Under the pieces are notes generated by a model that was given only the letters and a program-made list of their open reading frames with translations, did not search any database and was not told the DNA's origin. A stretch of DNA of 5,408 bases. Origin: Clostridia bacterium. Its GTDB lineage: Bacteria > Bacillota_A > Clostridia > Oscillospirales > CAG-272. Shown here piece by piece: positions 1 through 5,111 of the stretch. A program made the position numbers and the translations under genes. The number at the start of each line of letters is the position of its first letter. Position 1 is the stretch's first letter. The stretch lies in assembly GCA_017500625.1 (NCBI GenBank), contig JAFVYX010000057.1, forward strand, positions 1 to 5,408. The letters are read 5' to 3'.

Positions 1-2
1 CC

Positions 3-485
3 GCCGCGCACCCCGAATGTAACTTTTACGCTATGGAAAAGGTGTCGGACGTCCTTGTCCTCGCCGCCGAGCGTGCCGTGCGCGAGGCCGACACCCGCCC
101 CGATAACCTGCGCTTTGTGAACGGTGACGCGCGCGACCTCGCCGCCTATTTTGCCGAGGGAACGCTCGATGCGATCTACCTGAACTTCAGCGATCCGTGG
201 CCCAAGGCGGGACACGCCAAGCGGCGCCTCACGCACCGCGCCTTCCTTACGTCCTACGTCTCGCTTCTCCGCGACGGCGGCGCCATCTGCCTCAAGACCG
301 ATAACGCGGGCCTTTTTGCCTTCACCCTCGAGGAGCTGGCCGCCATCGGCCTCGCACCCGATTGGCAGACCGACGATCTCCACGCCTCTCCGATGGCCGA
401 GGGCAACGTGATGACCGAGTATGAGCGCGCCTTCTCCTCACAGGGAATGCCGATCCACGCCCTGCGTGTCACCGTCCGAAAGTAA
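3..485 (+). CDS. trmB: tRNA (guanine-N7-)-methyltransferase, 5'-truncated
   Basis: This is the C-terminal part of TrmB, the SAM-dependent enzyme that makes m7G46 in the tRNA variable loop in the cytoplasm. The frame is open from base 3, with no start inside the window. The N-terminal SAM-binding glycine motif lies upstream, so the gene enters from outside. Visible family marks are the NFYAMEK stretch, where an acidic residue follows beta-strand 2 (bases 21-41). Next come the hallmark DPWPK (192-206) with the following H and KRRLT, then LKTDN near 291-305. The terminal TEYERAFSSQGMPIHAL block (414-464) is the typical substrate-binding C-terminus. An ATG at 33 could be taken as a start, but homology continues upstream of it, so it is an internal methionine. 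The stop is TAA at 483-485, with a terminator 17 bases later. The family assignment is secure; only the length is incomplete. Confidence 0.95.
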   Translation, partial: AAHPECNFYAMEKVSDVLVLAAERAVREADTRPDNLRFVNGDARDLAAYFAEGTLDAIYLNFSDPWPKAGHAKRRLTHRAFLTSYVSLLRDGGAICLKTDNAGLFAFTLEELAAIGLAPDWQTDDLHASPMAEGNVMTEYERAFSSQGMPIHALRVTVRK

Positions 486-635
486 AGAATACCTTACATG
501 AAACGGTACGGACGGCTCCTCCGCGGAGCGCCGTGCCGTTCTTTTATCGGCCCCCGTCTCCCAAAGGAGCAGAAGGGCCAAAAGAGCGGCCAGAAGAAAA
601 GCGAAGATATAAAAATAGGGGCGAAGATCGCGCAT
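438..635 (-). CDS. Possible small single-pass membrane protein (doubtful)
   Basis: This is a 65-residue minus-strand ORF starting at the ATG at 633-635; an upstream ATG at 698 would add 21 residues. I do not recognise it. Residues about 6-26 form an unbroken hydrophobic segment (YFYIFAFLLAALLALLLLW) suited to one membrane helix, followed by a charged tail. A GAGGGGG run 11 bases before the ATG could be a loosely spaced ribosome binding site. Against it: no convincing promoter upstream; its 3' half runs antisense through the trmB terminator and overlaps the last 48 bases of trmB; and the Leu/Phe run is what a pyrimidine-rich strand gives by chance. It could be a real tiny gene, a decayed remnant, or noise. 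Noise is slightly favoured. Confidence 0.28.
   Translation of the reverse strand: MRDLRPYFYIFAFLLAALLALLLLWETGADKRTARRSAEEPSVPFHVRYSLLSDGDTQGVDRHSL
502..547 (+). terminator. Rho-independent terminator after trmB
   Basis: A long GC-rich hairpin has a left arm at 502-519, a loop near 520-524 and a right arm at 525-540, followed by CTTTTAT. Pairing is almost complete: one T-G pair and two single-base bulges in about 16 base pairs. It starts 17 bases after the trmB stop, so it most likely ends the trmB transcript. The opposite strand has no comparable T-run, so it looks one-directional. Confidence 0.82.
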
Positions 636-749
636 AAGGAAGGAATCCCCCTCAAAGGTTGGTATAAAAGCCGCCCAAGGCGAGGAAACTAATCGCAAAG
701 CGACGTGGCGGTCCTACGGTTATTTTTTTCCGAACGCGCAAAAATATTC

Positions 750-778
750 TTGACGGCGCCACGGCTTTATGGTAAAAT
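750..778 (+). promoter_or_regulatory. Sigma-A type promoter for the 98-residue protein gene
   Basis: The -35 box is TTGACG at 750-755 and the -10 box is TAAAAT at 773-778, with an exact 17-base spacer. An AT-rich stretch directly upstream (721-749, including T7 and AAAAATATT) resembles an UP element. Transcription should start near 785, giving a leader of about 70 bases before the start codon at 854. Confidence 0.8.
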
Positions 779-792
779 ATAGGCAGGAGAGA

Positions 793-837
793 GGGGCACC
801 GCCCCCCTTGCTTTGACTGTCAACGTCCGCGCGGACG
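793..837 (+). promoter_or_regulatory. Leader with three successive short dyads
   Basis: The predicted 5' leader of the 854 gene carries GGGGC-ACC-GCCCC (793-805), then TTGAC-T-GTCAA (813-823), then directly abutting it the perfect 14-base palindrome CGTCCGCGCGGACG (824-837). The last ends 3 bases before the AAGGAG ribosome binding site at 841-846. The dyads are directly visible. Whether they act as RNA hairpins controlling translation, as DNA operators, or not at all is inference. The sequence does not match a riboswitch class that I recognise. Confidence 0.4.
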
Positions 838-853
838 GGAAAGGAGCGTCGGT

Positions 854-1150
854 ATGTCGCAGAATAAATTTGAGATCTTTGATGAGGCGCGTGATTTTAT
901 GGCGCGCACCCGCCCCATTTTTGTGGAGCACCACGATTTTTCGGCCAAGCTCTTCCGTGATAAGGAGGCCACCGAGCCGTGCTTCTCCTTCGCCGCGAAG
1001 GGTGAGAACCGCTTTGATATCTACAAAATCCTTGGCGGAGTGCTGCTTTTCTTCGTCTCGCTCTGCTCGCTTCGCATCTATTTCTCGGTCAAAAAGGCCC
1101 GCCGCCGCCGCAAAAAGGAGCTGCGCCGCAAGGCCAAGCAAAAGGCATAA
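854..1150 (+). CDS. Unrecognised small membrane protein with a basic tail
   Basis: This encodes a 98-residue protein of unknown function; I do not recognise a family. The gene itself is well supported: a near-consensus promoter (750-778), AAGGAG at 841-846 with 7 bases to the ATG, and a strong terminator directly after the TAA stop. Residues 1-55 are soluble-looking and mixed in charge, with a single Cys at 43. Residues 56-78 (IYKILGGVLLFFVSLCSLRIYF) form one membrane helix. Residues 80-98 contain 13 Lys or Arg, among them KKARRRRKKELRRK. By the positive-inside rule the tail should be cytoplasmic, with the N-terminus outside, although there is no signal peptide. The tail could bind nucleic acid, ribosomes or acidic lipids, but nothing shows which. 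The gene is monocistronic and sits between trmB and a convergent transporter gene. Confidence 0.82.
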   Translation: MSQNKFEIFDEARDFMARTRPIFVEHHDFSAKLFRDKEATEPCFSFAAKGENRFDIYKILGGVLLFFVSLCSLRIYFSVKKARRRRKKELRRKAKQKA

Positions 1151-1191
1151 AAAAGCATCGGGAGCCCCACGGGCTCCCGATGCTTTTTTTT
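1151..1191. terminator. Bidirectional terminator between convergent genes
   Basis: A perfect 17-bp stem (1151-1167 with 1171-1187) closes on a CAC loop. Its 13-bp GC-rich core is flanked by A6 on the left (1149-1154) and T8 on the right (1184-1191). On the plus strand it ends the 854-1150 gene directly after its stop. On the minus strand the A-run becomes a T-run and it ends the transporter gene, whose stop is at 1207-1209. Confidence 0.95.
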
Positions 1192-1206
1192 GTTTGCTTT
1201 TCTTTC

Positions 1207-2193
1207 TCACGCCGCGAAGGGATTCCCGAACAGAAGCGTGAGGAGCGAAAGGGCCAAGGGAATGGTGATGACGGCCAGGGTGTGCGAGATGAGCGTCATG
1301 CCCGCGCCCGTCTTCGGGTTGCCGCCGTACGCCTCAGGGAAGACCACGGTGTTGAGCCCGAGCGCCGCGCCCGTGGCGATAAAGGCGTAATACAGCACCT
1401 CGTTTCCGATCGAAAGCCCGAAAAGGGCACCTGCCGCGGTCTTCAGGCCGAAGACCACCGCCACGATCACCGAGGGCAGGAGCGTCAGGCGGAGCGCCGT
1501 GGCGACGTAGACCTTACGGTCGGTGAGCATCTCCTTCAGGGGGTAGGAGGCGATCGTGAAGCCCGCCAGCAGCATCGCCACGGGGCCCATGCACGCGCGG
1601 AGCGCGTCAAGCGAGCCGACGACAAAGGCGGGCAGGTAAGAGGTGAGGCCCGTAAGACCGAAGAAAATACCGAGGAACATTGCGACCATAGGCGGATTCA
1701 CGAGCTTTCGGAGCGCGCCGCCCTTGTCCCCGGGGATCATACGGCTGATGCCCCAGGTGTAGATCGCCACGCTGATCGGCAGGCAGAAGAGCTTATAATA
1801 GGAAAGGATCTCGTCACCGAAGAGTCCCTGCACCACGGGGTCGCCCATATAGCCGCTGTTGGCAAAGGTCAGGGCGTACAGGTACACGCCGTGTGCGCCC
1901 GTTCCCGGCTTGGCAAACAGGCGAGAGAGGGGGATCGCGATGCCGATCGCCACAAACACGCCACAGGCGGCCAGGACGAGGTTTTGCGCGTGCGTGCCGA
2001 CCGTTTCGACCGTGCAGTAGCGCGCCATGGTGGTAAAGCTGAGCGCCGGGCAGAACACCCAGGTCTCCAGCTTGGCCATGGTCTTGCCGGCGTTATCGGG
2101 CAAAAGGCGGAGCTTTTTTGCCGTAAAGCCCACGGCGATGCAGAAAAAGAGAGTGAGCATCGGCGTGAGAGTGGCAAGAAAGGTGGAGAGCAT
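1207..2193 (-). CDS. AEC-family transporter (auxin efflux carrier type)
   Basis: This is a 328-residue inner-membrane carrier of the AEC family (Mem_trans domain), whose bacterial members include malate (MleP) and malonate (MdcF) permeases. About ten hydrophobic segments fill the protein in two halves. Family marks are the N-terminal GFTAKKLRLLPD loop (22-33), FANSGYMGDPVVQGLFG (110-126), NPPMVAMFLGIFFGL (166-180), GPVAMLLAGFTIA (203-215), and the C-terminal NTVVFPEAYGG with SHTLAVITIPL (281-313). Length is normal for the family. The start is the ATG at 2191-2193. Its ribosome binding site GAGGAG (2200-2205) lies inside the last two codons of the upstream hydrolase gene and the gap is 3 bases, so the pair is translationally tied. 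It ends at the bidirectional terminator. The substrate cannot be read from the sequence; a small organic acid is the family expectation. Confidence 0.93.
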   Translation of the reverse strand: MLSTFLATLTPMLTLFFCIAVGFTAKKLRLLPDNAGKTMAKLETWVFCPALSFTTMARYCTVETVGTHAQNLVLAACGVFVAIGIAIPLSRLFAKPGTGAHGVYLYALTFANSGYMGDPVVQGLFGDEILSYYKLFCLPISVAIYTWGISRMIPGDKGGALRKLVNPPMVAMFLGIFFGLTGLTSYLPAFVVGSLDALRACMGPVAMLLAGFTIASYPLKEMLTDRKVYVATALRLTLLPSVIVAVVFGLKTAAGALFGLSIGNEVLYYAFIATGAALGLNTVVFPEAYGGNPKTGAGMTLISHTLAVITIPLALSLLTLLFGNPFAA

Positions 2194-2196
2194 CGC

Positions 2197-3000
2197 TTAC
2201 TCCTCGGTCGGCAGGTAACCGCGCCACACGAGGTGGTTCTTGAGAAGCCCTGTCCACTGTGCCACGTGCGGCTGCTGGGGCGCTCTCCCAAGACCGTGAC
2301 CGCCTACGGGGAAGACGTGCATCTCGCAGGGGACCCCCAGCTCACGCAGGCGCGCTGCGTAGAGATAGCTGTTGGTGACGTTGACGCTCGTGTCGGTCGA
2401 GGTGTGCCAGATAAAGGCGGGCGGCGTTTTCTCGTCGGCGATCGCCTCGGGGCTGTAGGCCGCCTTGTCGGGACAGTCGTCGCCGAGCAGCTTGCGGTAG
2501 GAGCCGCCGTGGCTGTATCTCTCGTCCGAGGAGATGACGGGATAGCAGAGGATCTGCAGGTTGGGTGTGGGGTCGATCGCGTCAAGCGCGTCCACCCCCT
2601 CGCCCTCCACCGCGGGGCGGTAGGTCGAAACGAAGGCGGCAAGGTGCCCGCCCGCCGAGGAGCCGATCACGGCGATCTTATCGGCATCGATGCCAAGCGA
2701 CTCAGCGTTGGCGCGGAGATAGCGCACGGCACGGCGCGCATCGAGCAGGGGGGCGGGGAAGAGGGGCGGATCGTCGGGATTCTCGGCCACGCGGTAGGAG
2801 AGGACAAAGGCCTCCATGCCCCACTCGTTAAACATCTCGGCGTAGCCCTCCCCCTCGTGCTTGGCACGGTGGGTATAGCCGCCGCCCGGGAAGACGATGA
2901 CGGCCGCACGCGTTTTCTTGACTGCGGGAGAGAAGCGTGTAAGGACCGGCTCCTCGACACAGCGGCCGGGAACGGAATCCCAAAGATGGTAGATGTTCAT
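2197..3000 (-). CDS. Alpha/beta-hydrolase, carbohydrate-esterase-like
   Basis: A 267-residue cytoplasmic serine hydrolase of the alpha/beta fold, resembling acetyl-xylan or BD-FAE type esterases and peptidase S9-like lipases. It has no signal peptide. The oxyanion-loop motif is PGGGY (38-42). The nucleophile elbow is GSSAG (113-117) with Ser115. The likely acid is Asp203 in TSTDTS, and the likely catalytic His235 sits in VGGHGLG. The start at 2998-3000 is chosen because AAGGAG lies 7 bases upstream and a strong promoter precedes it. The frame stays open to an ATG at 3180, but that would place the start inside the deoR coding region and upstream of the promoter. It is the first gene of an operon with the AEC transporter. 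The probable reaction is hydrolysis of an ester on a small carbohydrate-like or acyl substrate; the actual substrate is unknown. Confidence 0.9.
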   Translation of the reverse strand: MNIYHLWDSVPGRCVEEPVLTRFSPAVKKTRAAVIVFPGGGYTHRAKHEGEGYAEMFNEWGMEAFVLSYRVAENPDDPPLFPAPLLDARRAVRYLRANAESLGIDADKIAVIGSSAGGHLAAFVSTYRPAVEGEGVDALDAIDPTPNLQILCYPVISSDERYSHGGSYRKLLGDDCPDKAAYSPEAIADEKTPPAFIWHTSTDTSVNVTNSYLYAARLRELGVPCEMHVFPVGGHGLGRAPQQPHVAQWTGLLKNHLVWRGYLPTEE

Positions 3001-3014
3001 AAAAAGACTCCTTA

Positions 3015-3032
3015 TAAGTAATGAATAACTTA
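3015..3032. promoter_or_regulatory. Imperfect palindrome at the hydrolase transcription start
   Basis: The 18-base dyad TAAGTAATGAATAACTTA matches its reverse complement in 14 of 18 positions, with perfect 5-base outer arms (TAAGT and ACTTA). On the minus strand it covers roughly +1 to +18 of the hydrolase transcript and lies just upstream of the ribosome binding site. Position and AT-rich symmetry fit a repressor operator. A weak hairpin or chance is also possible. Confidence 0.35.
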
Positions 3033-3039
3033 CGCTTGT

Positions 3040-3068
3040 AGTATAGCACTCCCCCCCTTGGGTGTCAA
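3040..3068 (-). promoter_or_regulatory. Promoter of the hydrolase-transporter operon
   Basis: On the minus strand, the -35 box TTGACA (3068-3063) and -10 box TATACT (3045-3040) are 17 bases apart. A TGC directly before the -10 makes it an extended -10. The spacer contains seven consecutive G (C7 at 3051-3057 on the plus strand). Transcription should start near 3033, leaving a leader of about 33 bases. This is the strongest-looking promoter in the window. Confidence 0.9.
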
Positions 3069-3085
3069 TACGGAGGGGAGAAAAA

Positions 3086-3826
3086 TCAAAGAAATTTGTC
3101 GGCAAAATCGGGGAACATGGCCGAAAGGCCACGCTCCGAGACCACAGCGTCCACGTCCGAAAGATGGCAAAGCGTCTCAAGGCAACCCTCCCCCACCTTT
3201 TGCGAGTCCAGCATCAGGACACGGCGGCGGGAGGCGGCCATCATGGCGCGGCGCACGCCGTTCTCGGCAATGGCGTTGTCGGTCAGGCGCCCGTCAAGCG
3301 TGAGGGTGCGCACCGAGAAAAAGCAAACATCGGCATTGAAGCGGCGGATATACTCCTCGGCGTGGCTACCGACGTAGGCATAGGTGTCGGCGGCCAGCTC
3401 GCCCCCCGTCACAAAGGTCTTGACGCGGCTCTCGGCCAGAATGAGGGCGGCCTTGGCGCTGTTGGTTACCACAACGATTGACGTGCGCTCCCCGATCACG
3501 CGCAGAAGCGCCAGCGCCGAGGAGGAGGAGTCCACCATGACCGTGTCGCCGTCCTTGATCAGCCCGAGGCACTTCTTGCCGATCGCGGTCTTGGCGTCGG
3601 AATGCTCGCGCTCGCGGAGCGAGAGCGGTAGGTTCTCCCCGCGGTCGGCACGCGTCGCCGCACCCCCGTGCGTCCTTGTCAGCTTTCCCGCCGCCGAGAG
3701 GGCGGCAAGATCGCGCCGTACCGTGGGCTCCGAGACGTACAGCGCACGGGCAAGCTCGGTGACCGAGGCCGCCTTATGCTCGCGCAGATACTCGAGGATC
3801 GTCGCCTCGCGCTCCTTATGGGCCAT
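3086..3826 (-). CDS. DeoR/GlpR-family transcriptional regulator
   Basis: A 246-residue DNA-binding repressor of the DeoR family, normal length. The N-terminal winged helix-turn-helix spans about 6-57, with the family signature SVTELARALYVSEPTVRRDL (21-40) and the wing KLTRTHGGA (48-56). The C-terminal sensor domain (about 75-230) has the sugar-phosphate isomerase-like fold. GDTVMVDSSSSALAL (93-107), TNSAKAALIL (121-130), VTGGEL (139-144) and MLDSQKVG (205-212) form the expected effector pocket. Such proteins usually sense a phosphorylated sugar or related metabolite. The start at 3824-3826 has AAAGGAG 7 bases upstream. The gene is divergent from the ldh-malic enzyme operon across 163 bases that carry repeated CGATCAAA sites, so control of that operon and of itself is likely. 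I see no clear -35/-10 for it and no terminator before the hydrolase promoter, so some read-through is possible. Confidence 0.93.
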   Translation of the reverse strand: MAHKEREATILEYLREHKAASVTELARALYVSEPTVRRDLAALSAAGKLTRTHGGAATRADRGENLPLSLREREHSDAKTAIGKKCLGLIKDGDTVMVDSSSSALALLRVIGERTSIVVVTNSAKAALILAESRVKTFVTGGELAADTYAYVGSHAEEYIRRFNADVCFFSVRTLTLDGRLTDNAIAENGVRRAMMAASRRRVLMLDSQKVGEGCLETLCHLSDVDAVVSERGLSAMFPDFADKFL

Positions 3827-3845
3827 ACCGTTTCTCCTTTGCGCT

Positions 3846-3861
3846 TTTGATCGTTTGATCG
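3846..3861 (-). promoter_or_regulatory. Tandem CGATCAAA sites upstream of deoR, likely operator
   Basis: Read on the minus strand, CGATCAAA occurs twice head to tail with an 8-base period (3861-3854 and 3853-3846). It lies 20 bases upstream of the deoR start and next to its ribosome binding site. The same octamer recurs twice on the plus strand at 3898 and 3930. Tandem direct repeats near their own gene are usual for DeoR-family autorepression. The core resembles the IolR consensus WRAYCAADARD as I recall it. Confidence 0.6.
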
Positions 3862-3897
3862 CGAATCTGTCGAAAAACCCTCAAAATTTGAACGCTT

Positions 3898-3942
3898 CGA
3901 TCAAAAAAACGGGGTGATATTGACAAATACGATCAAAACGAT
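3898..3942 (+). promoter_or_regulatory. Two CGATCAAA sites at the ldh promoter, likely operator
   Basis: CGATCAAA occurs at 3898-3905 and 3930-3937, starting 32 bases apart, about three helical turns, so both face the same side of the DNA. The first lies upstream of the -35. The second, extended to CGATCAAAACGAT (3930-3942), fills most of the spacer between -35 and -10, where a bound repressor would block RNA polymerase. The likely binder is the adjacent DeoR protein. Confidence 0.62.
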
Positions 3943-3948
3943 TATAAC
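3920..3948 (+). promoter_or_regulatory. Promoter of the ldh-malic enzyme operon
   Basis: The -35 box TTGACA (3920-3925) and -10 box TATAAC (3943-3948) have an exact 17-base spacer. Transcription should start near 3955, giving a leader of about 35 bases that ends with AAGGAG at 3978-3983. The spacer is occupied by a CGATCAAAACGAT site. Confidence 0.88.
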
Positions 3949-3989
3949 ATATAGTGGAAACGAAATCAATAGCAGATAAGGAGATTGTC

Positions 3990-5102
3990 ATGGCAAAAGT
4001 AATTTTGGACTGGAAAACCGCCGCCGAATTTATTGAGGACGCCTTTGTGGGCGCGGGCGTGCCGCGTGAGGACGCGCGCATCTCGACCGACGTGCTTCTG
4101 GAAAGCGACCGCCGCGGCATTGAGTCGCACGGCTGCAACCGCTTCAAGCCCGTCTATATCGACCGCATCAAGGCGGGGATCCAGAACCCCGTGACCAATT
4201 ACGAGATCATCAAGGAGACTCCTACCACCGCTGTGGTCGACGGCCACGACGGCATGGGCCAGGTCATCGGCTACCGCTCGATGAAGCTGGCGATCGAGAA
4301 GGCCAAGCAGTACGGCATGGGCATGGTCGTTGTCCGCAACTCCTGCCACTACGGTATCGCGGGCTATTACGCCTCGATGGCGGCCTCGGCCGGCTGCATC
4401 GGTATGACGGGCACCAACGCCCGCCCCTCGGTCGCGCCGACCTTCGGCGTTGAGGGCATGTTTGGCACCAACCCCTTCACCGTCGGCATTCCCACCGACG
4501 AGGACTTCGATTTCATCTTCGACTGTGCCACCTCGATCACCCAGAACGGTAAGGTCGAGTACTACGAGCGCATCGGTGAGGACGTCCACCCCGGCACGAT
4601 CATCGATGACGAGGGCAACCCCGTCACGGGCGATGCGGGCGTGGCGCTCAAAAAGATCCGCAACGGTACGGCGGCCCTCACCACCCTCGGCGGCATCGGC
4701 GAGGCCCTCGGCGGCTATAAGGGCTACGGCTTTGCCCTGATCGTGGAGCTCCTCTCGGCCGCCCTGCAGGACGGTATGTACGGTAAGGACCTTGACGGCA
4801 AGGACGAGAACGGCAACATTCGTCCCTACGGCCTCGGCCACTTCTTCATTGCGATCGACACGGATCACTTCCTCGGCGAGGAGCTGTGCCGCAAGAAGGC
4901 GGGCGATATCCTCCGCGCCGTCCGTGCCTCGAAGCGCGCCCCCGGCGCCGACCGCATCTATACGGCGGGCGAGAAGGAGTACGAGATCTGGCTCTCGCGC
5001 CGTGACAGCGGTGTGCCAATCAACGAGTCGGTCCAGAAGGAAATGATCAACGTGAGAAACGAGCTTGGTCTTACCAAGTACGTCTTCCCGTGGGAAAAGT
5101 GA
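3990..5102 (+). CDS. Ldh-family (malate/L-lactate type) dehydrogenase
   Basis: A 370-residue cytoplasmic NAD(P)-dependent 2-hydroxyacid oxidoreductase of the Ldh_2 family, which includes malate, L-lactate, ureidoglycolate, sulfolactate and diketogulonate enzymes. It is not related to the classical Rossmann-fold LDH/MDH. Family marks are ESDRRGIESHGCNR (38-51, His48), the catalytic-region NSCHYGIAGYY (117-127, His120), GTNPFTVGIPT (159-169) and GGYKGYGFALIVELLSAAL (241-259). The C-terminus with DRIYTAGEKEYEIW makes it somewhat longer than the 330-360 residues common in the family. The start at 3990 is chosen for AAGGAG 6 bases upstream; an in-frame ATG at 3954 lies at the transcription start and lacks such a site. 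The next gene is a malic enzyme 9 bases downstream, so malate oxidation to oxaloacetate, or its reverse, is the best guess. Other 2-hydroxyacids are not excluded. Confidence 0.92.
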   Translation: MAKVILDWKTAAEFIEDAFVGAGVPREDARISTDVLLESDRRGIESHGCNRFKPVYIDRIKAGIQNPVTNYEIIKETPTTAVVDGHDGMGQVIGYRSMKLAIEKAKQYGMGMVVVRNSCHYGIAGYYASMAASAGCIGMTGTNARPSVAPTFGVEGMFGTNPFTVGIPTDEDFDFIFDCATSITQNGKVEYYERIGEDVHPGTIIDDEGNPVTGDAGVALKKIRNGTAALTTLGGIGEALGGYKGYGFALIVELLSAALQDGMYGKDLDGKDENGNIRPYGLGHFFIAIDTDHFLGEELCRKKAGDILRAVRASKRAPGADRIYTAGEKEYEIWLSRRDSGVPINESVQKEMINVRNELGLTKYVFPWEK

Positions 5103-5111
5103 GGCAACGTT

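Larger units (their letters stand above)
486..853. other. Intergenic stretch without a firm gene
   Basis: These 368 bases separate trmB from the next plus-strand gene. They hold the trmB terminator (502-547), the doubtful minus-strand ORF, a promoter (750-778) and a dyad-rich leader (793-837). Between about 640 and 720 I see only a weak possible fold, CCGCC (671-675) with GGCGG (707-711), enclosing a small TCGC-AAA-GCGA hairpin (693-703). It has no T-run directly after it, and I assign no function to it. I see no tRNA or other known RNA gene. Confidence 0.6.

Noticed and set aside
498..692. A 64-codon plus-strand frame after trmB
   Set aside because: It begins inside the trmB terminator hairpin region, lacks a ribosome binding site, and its Lys/Arg-rich product reflects a purine-rich stretch.
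671..729. Possible terminator or structured RNA before the 854 gene (CCGCC/GGCGG fold followed by a T7 run)
   Set aside because: The stem is only five base pairs around a long loop, and the T-run begins about 11 bases after it, too far for a rho-independent terminator.
767..1210. A 147-codon minus-strand frame opposite the small membrane protein gene
   Set aside because: It would cross both the bidirectional terminator and the -10 box of the plus-strand promoter, and has no ribosome binding site. The plus-strand gene explains the region fully.
1180..3021. A 613-codon open frame on the plus strand
   Set aside because: It is antisense to the well-supported AEC transporter and hydrolase. Its translation is low-complexity, rich in Arg, Gly, Glu and His, with no family motif or ribosome binding site, and its start lies inside the terminator at 1151-1191. 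It stays open only because of the codon bias of the real genes.
3001..3180. N-terminal extension of the hydrolase to an ATG at 3180
   Set aside because: The extension would cover the operon's own promoter and overlap deoR. The ATG at 2998-3000 has an ideal AAGGAG site and begins at the expected place for the fold.
3881..3891. Short palindrome TCAAAATTTGA in the deoR-ldh gap
   Set aside because: It is symmetric apart from its centre but AT-rich, occurs once, and does not fit the CGATCAAA pattern. It is too weak to call a separate site.
3954..3989. Upstream start for the dehydrogenase at 3954
   Set aside because: It falls at the predicted transcription start with no ribosome binding site, whereas the ATG at 3990 has AAGGAG at 6 bases and a family-typical N-terminus.
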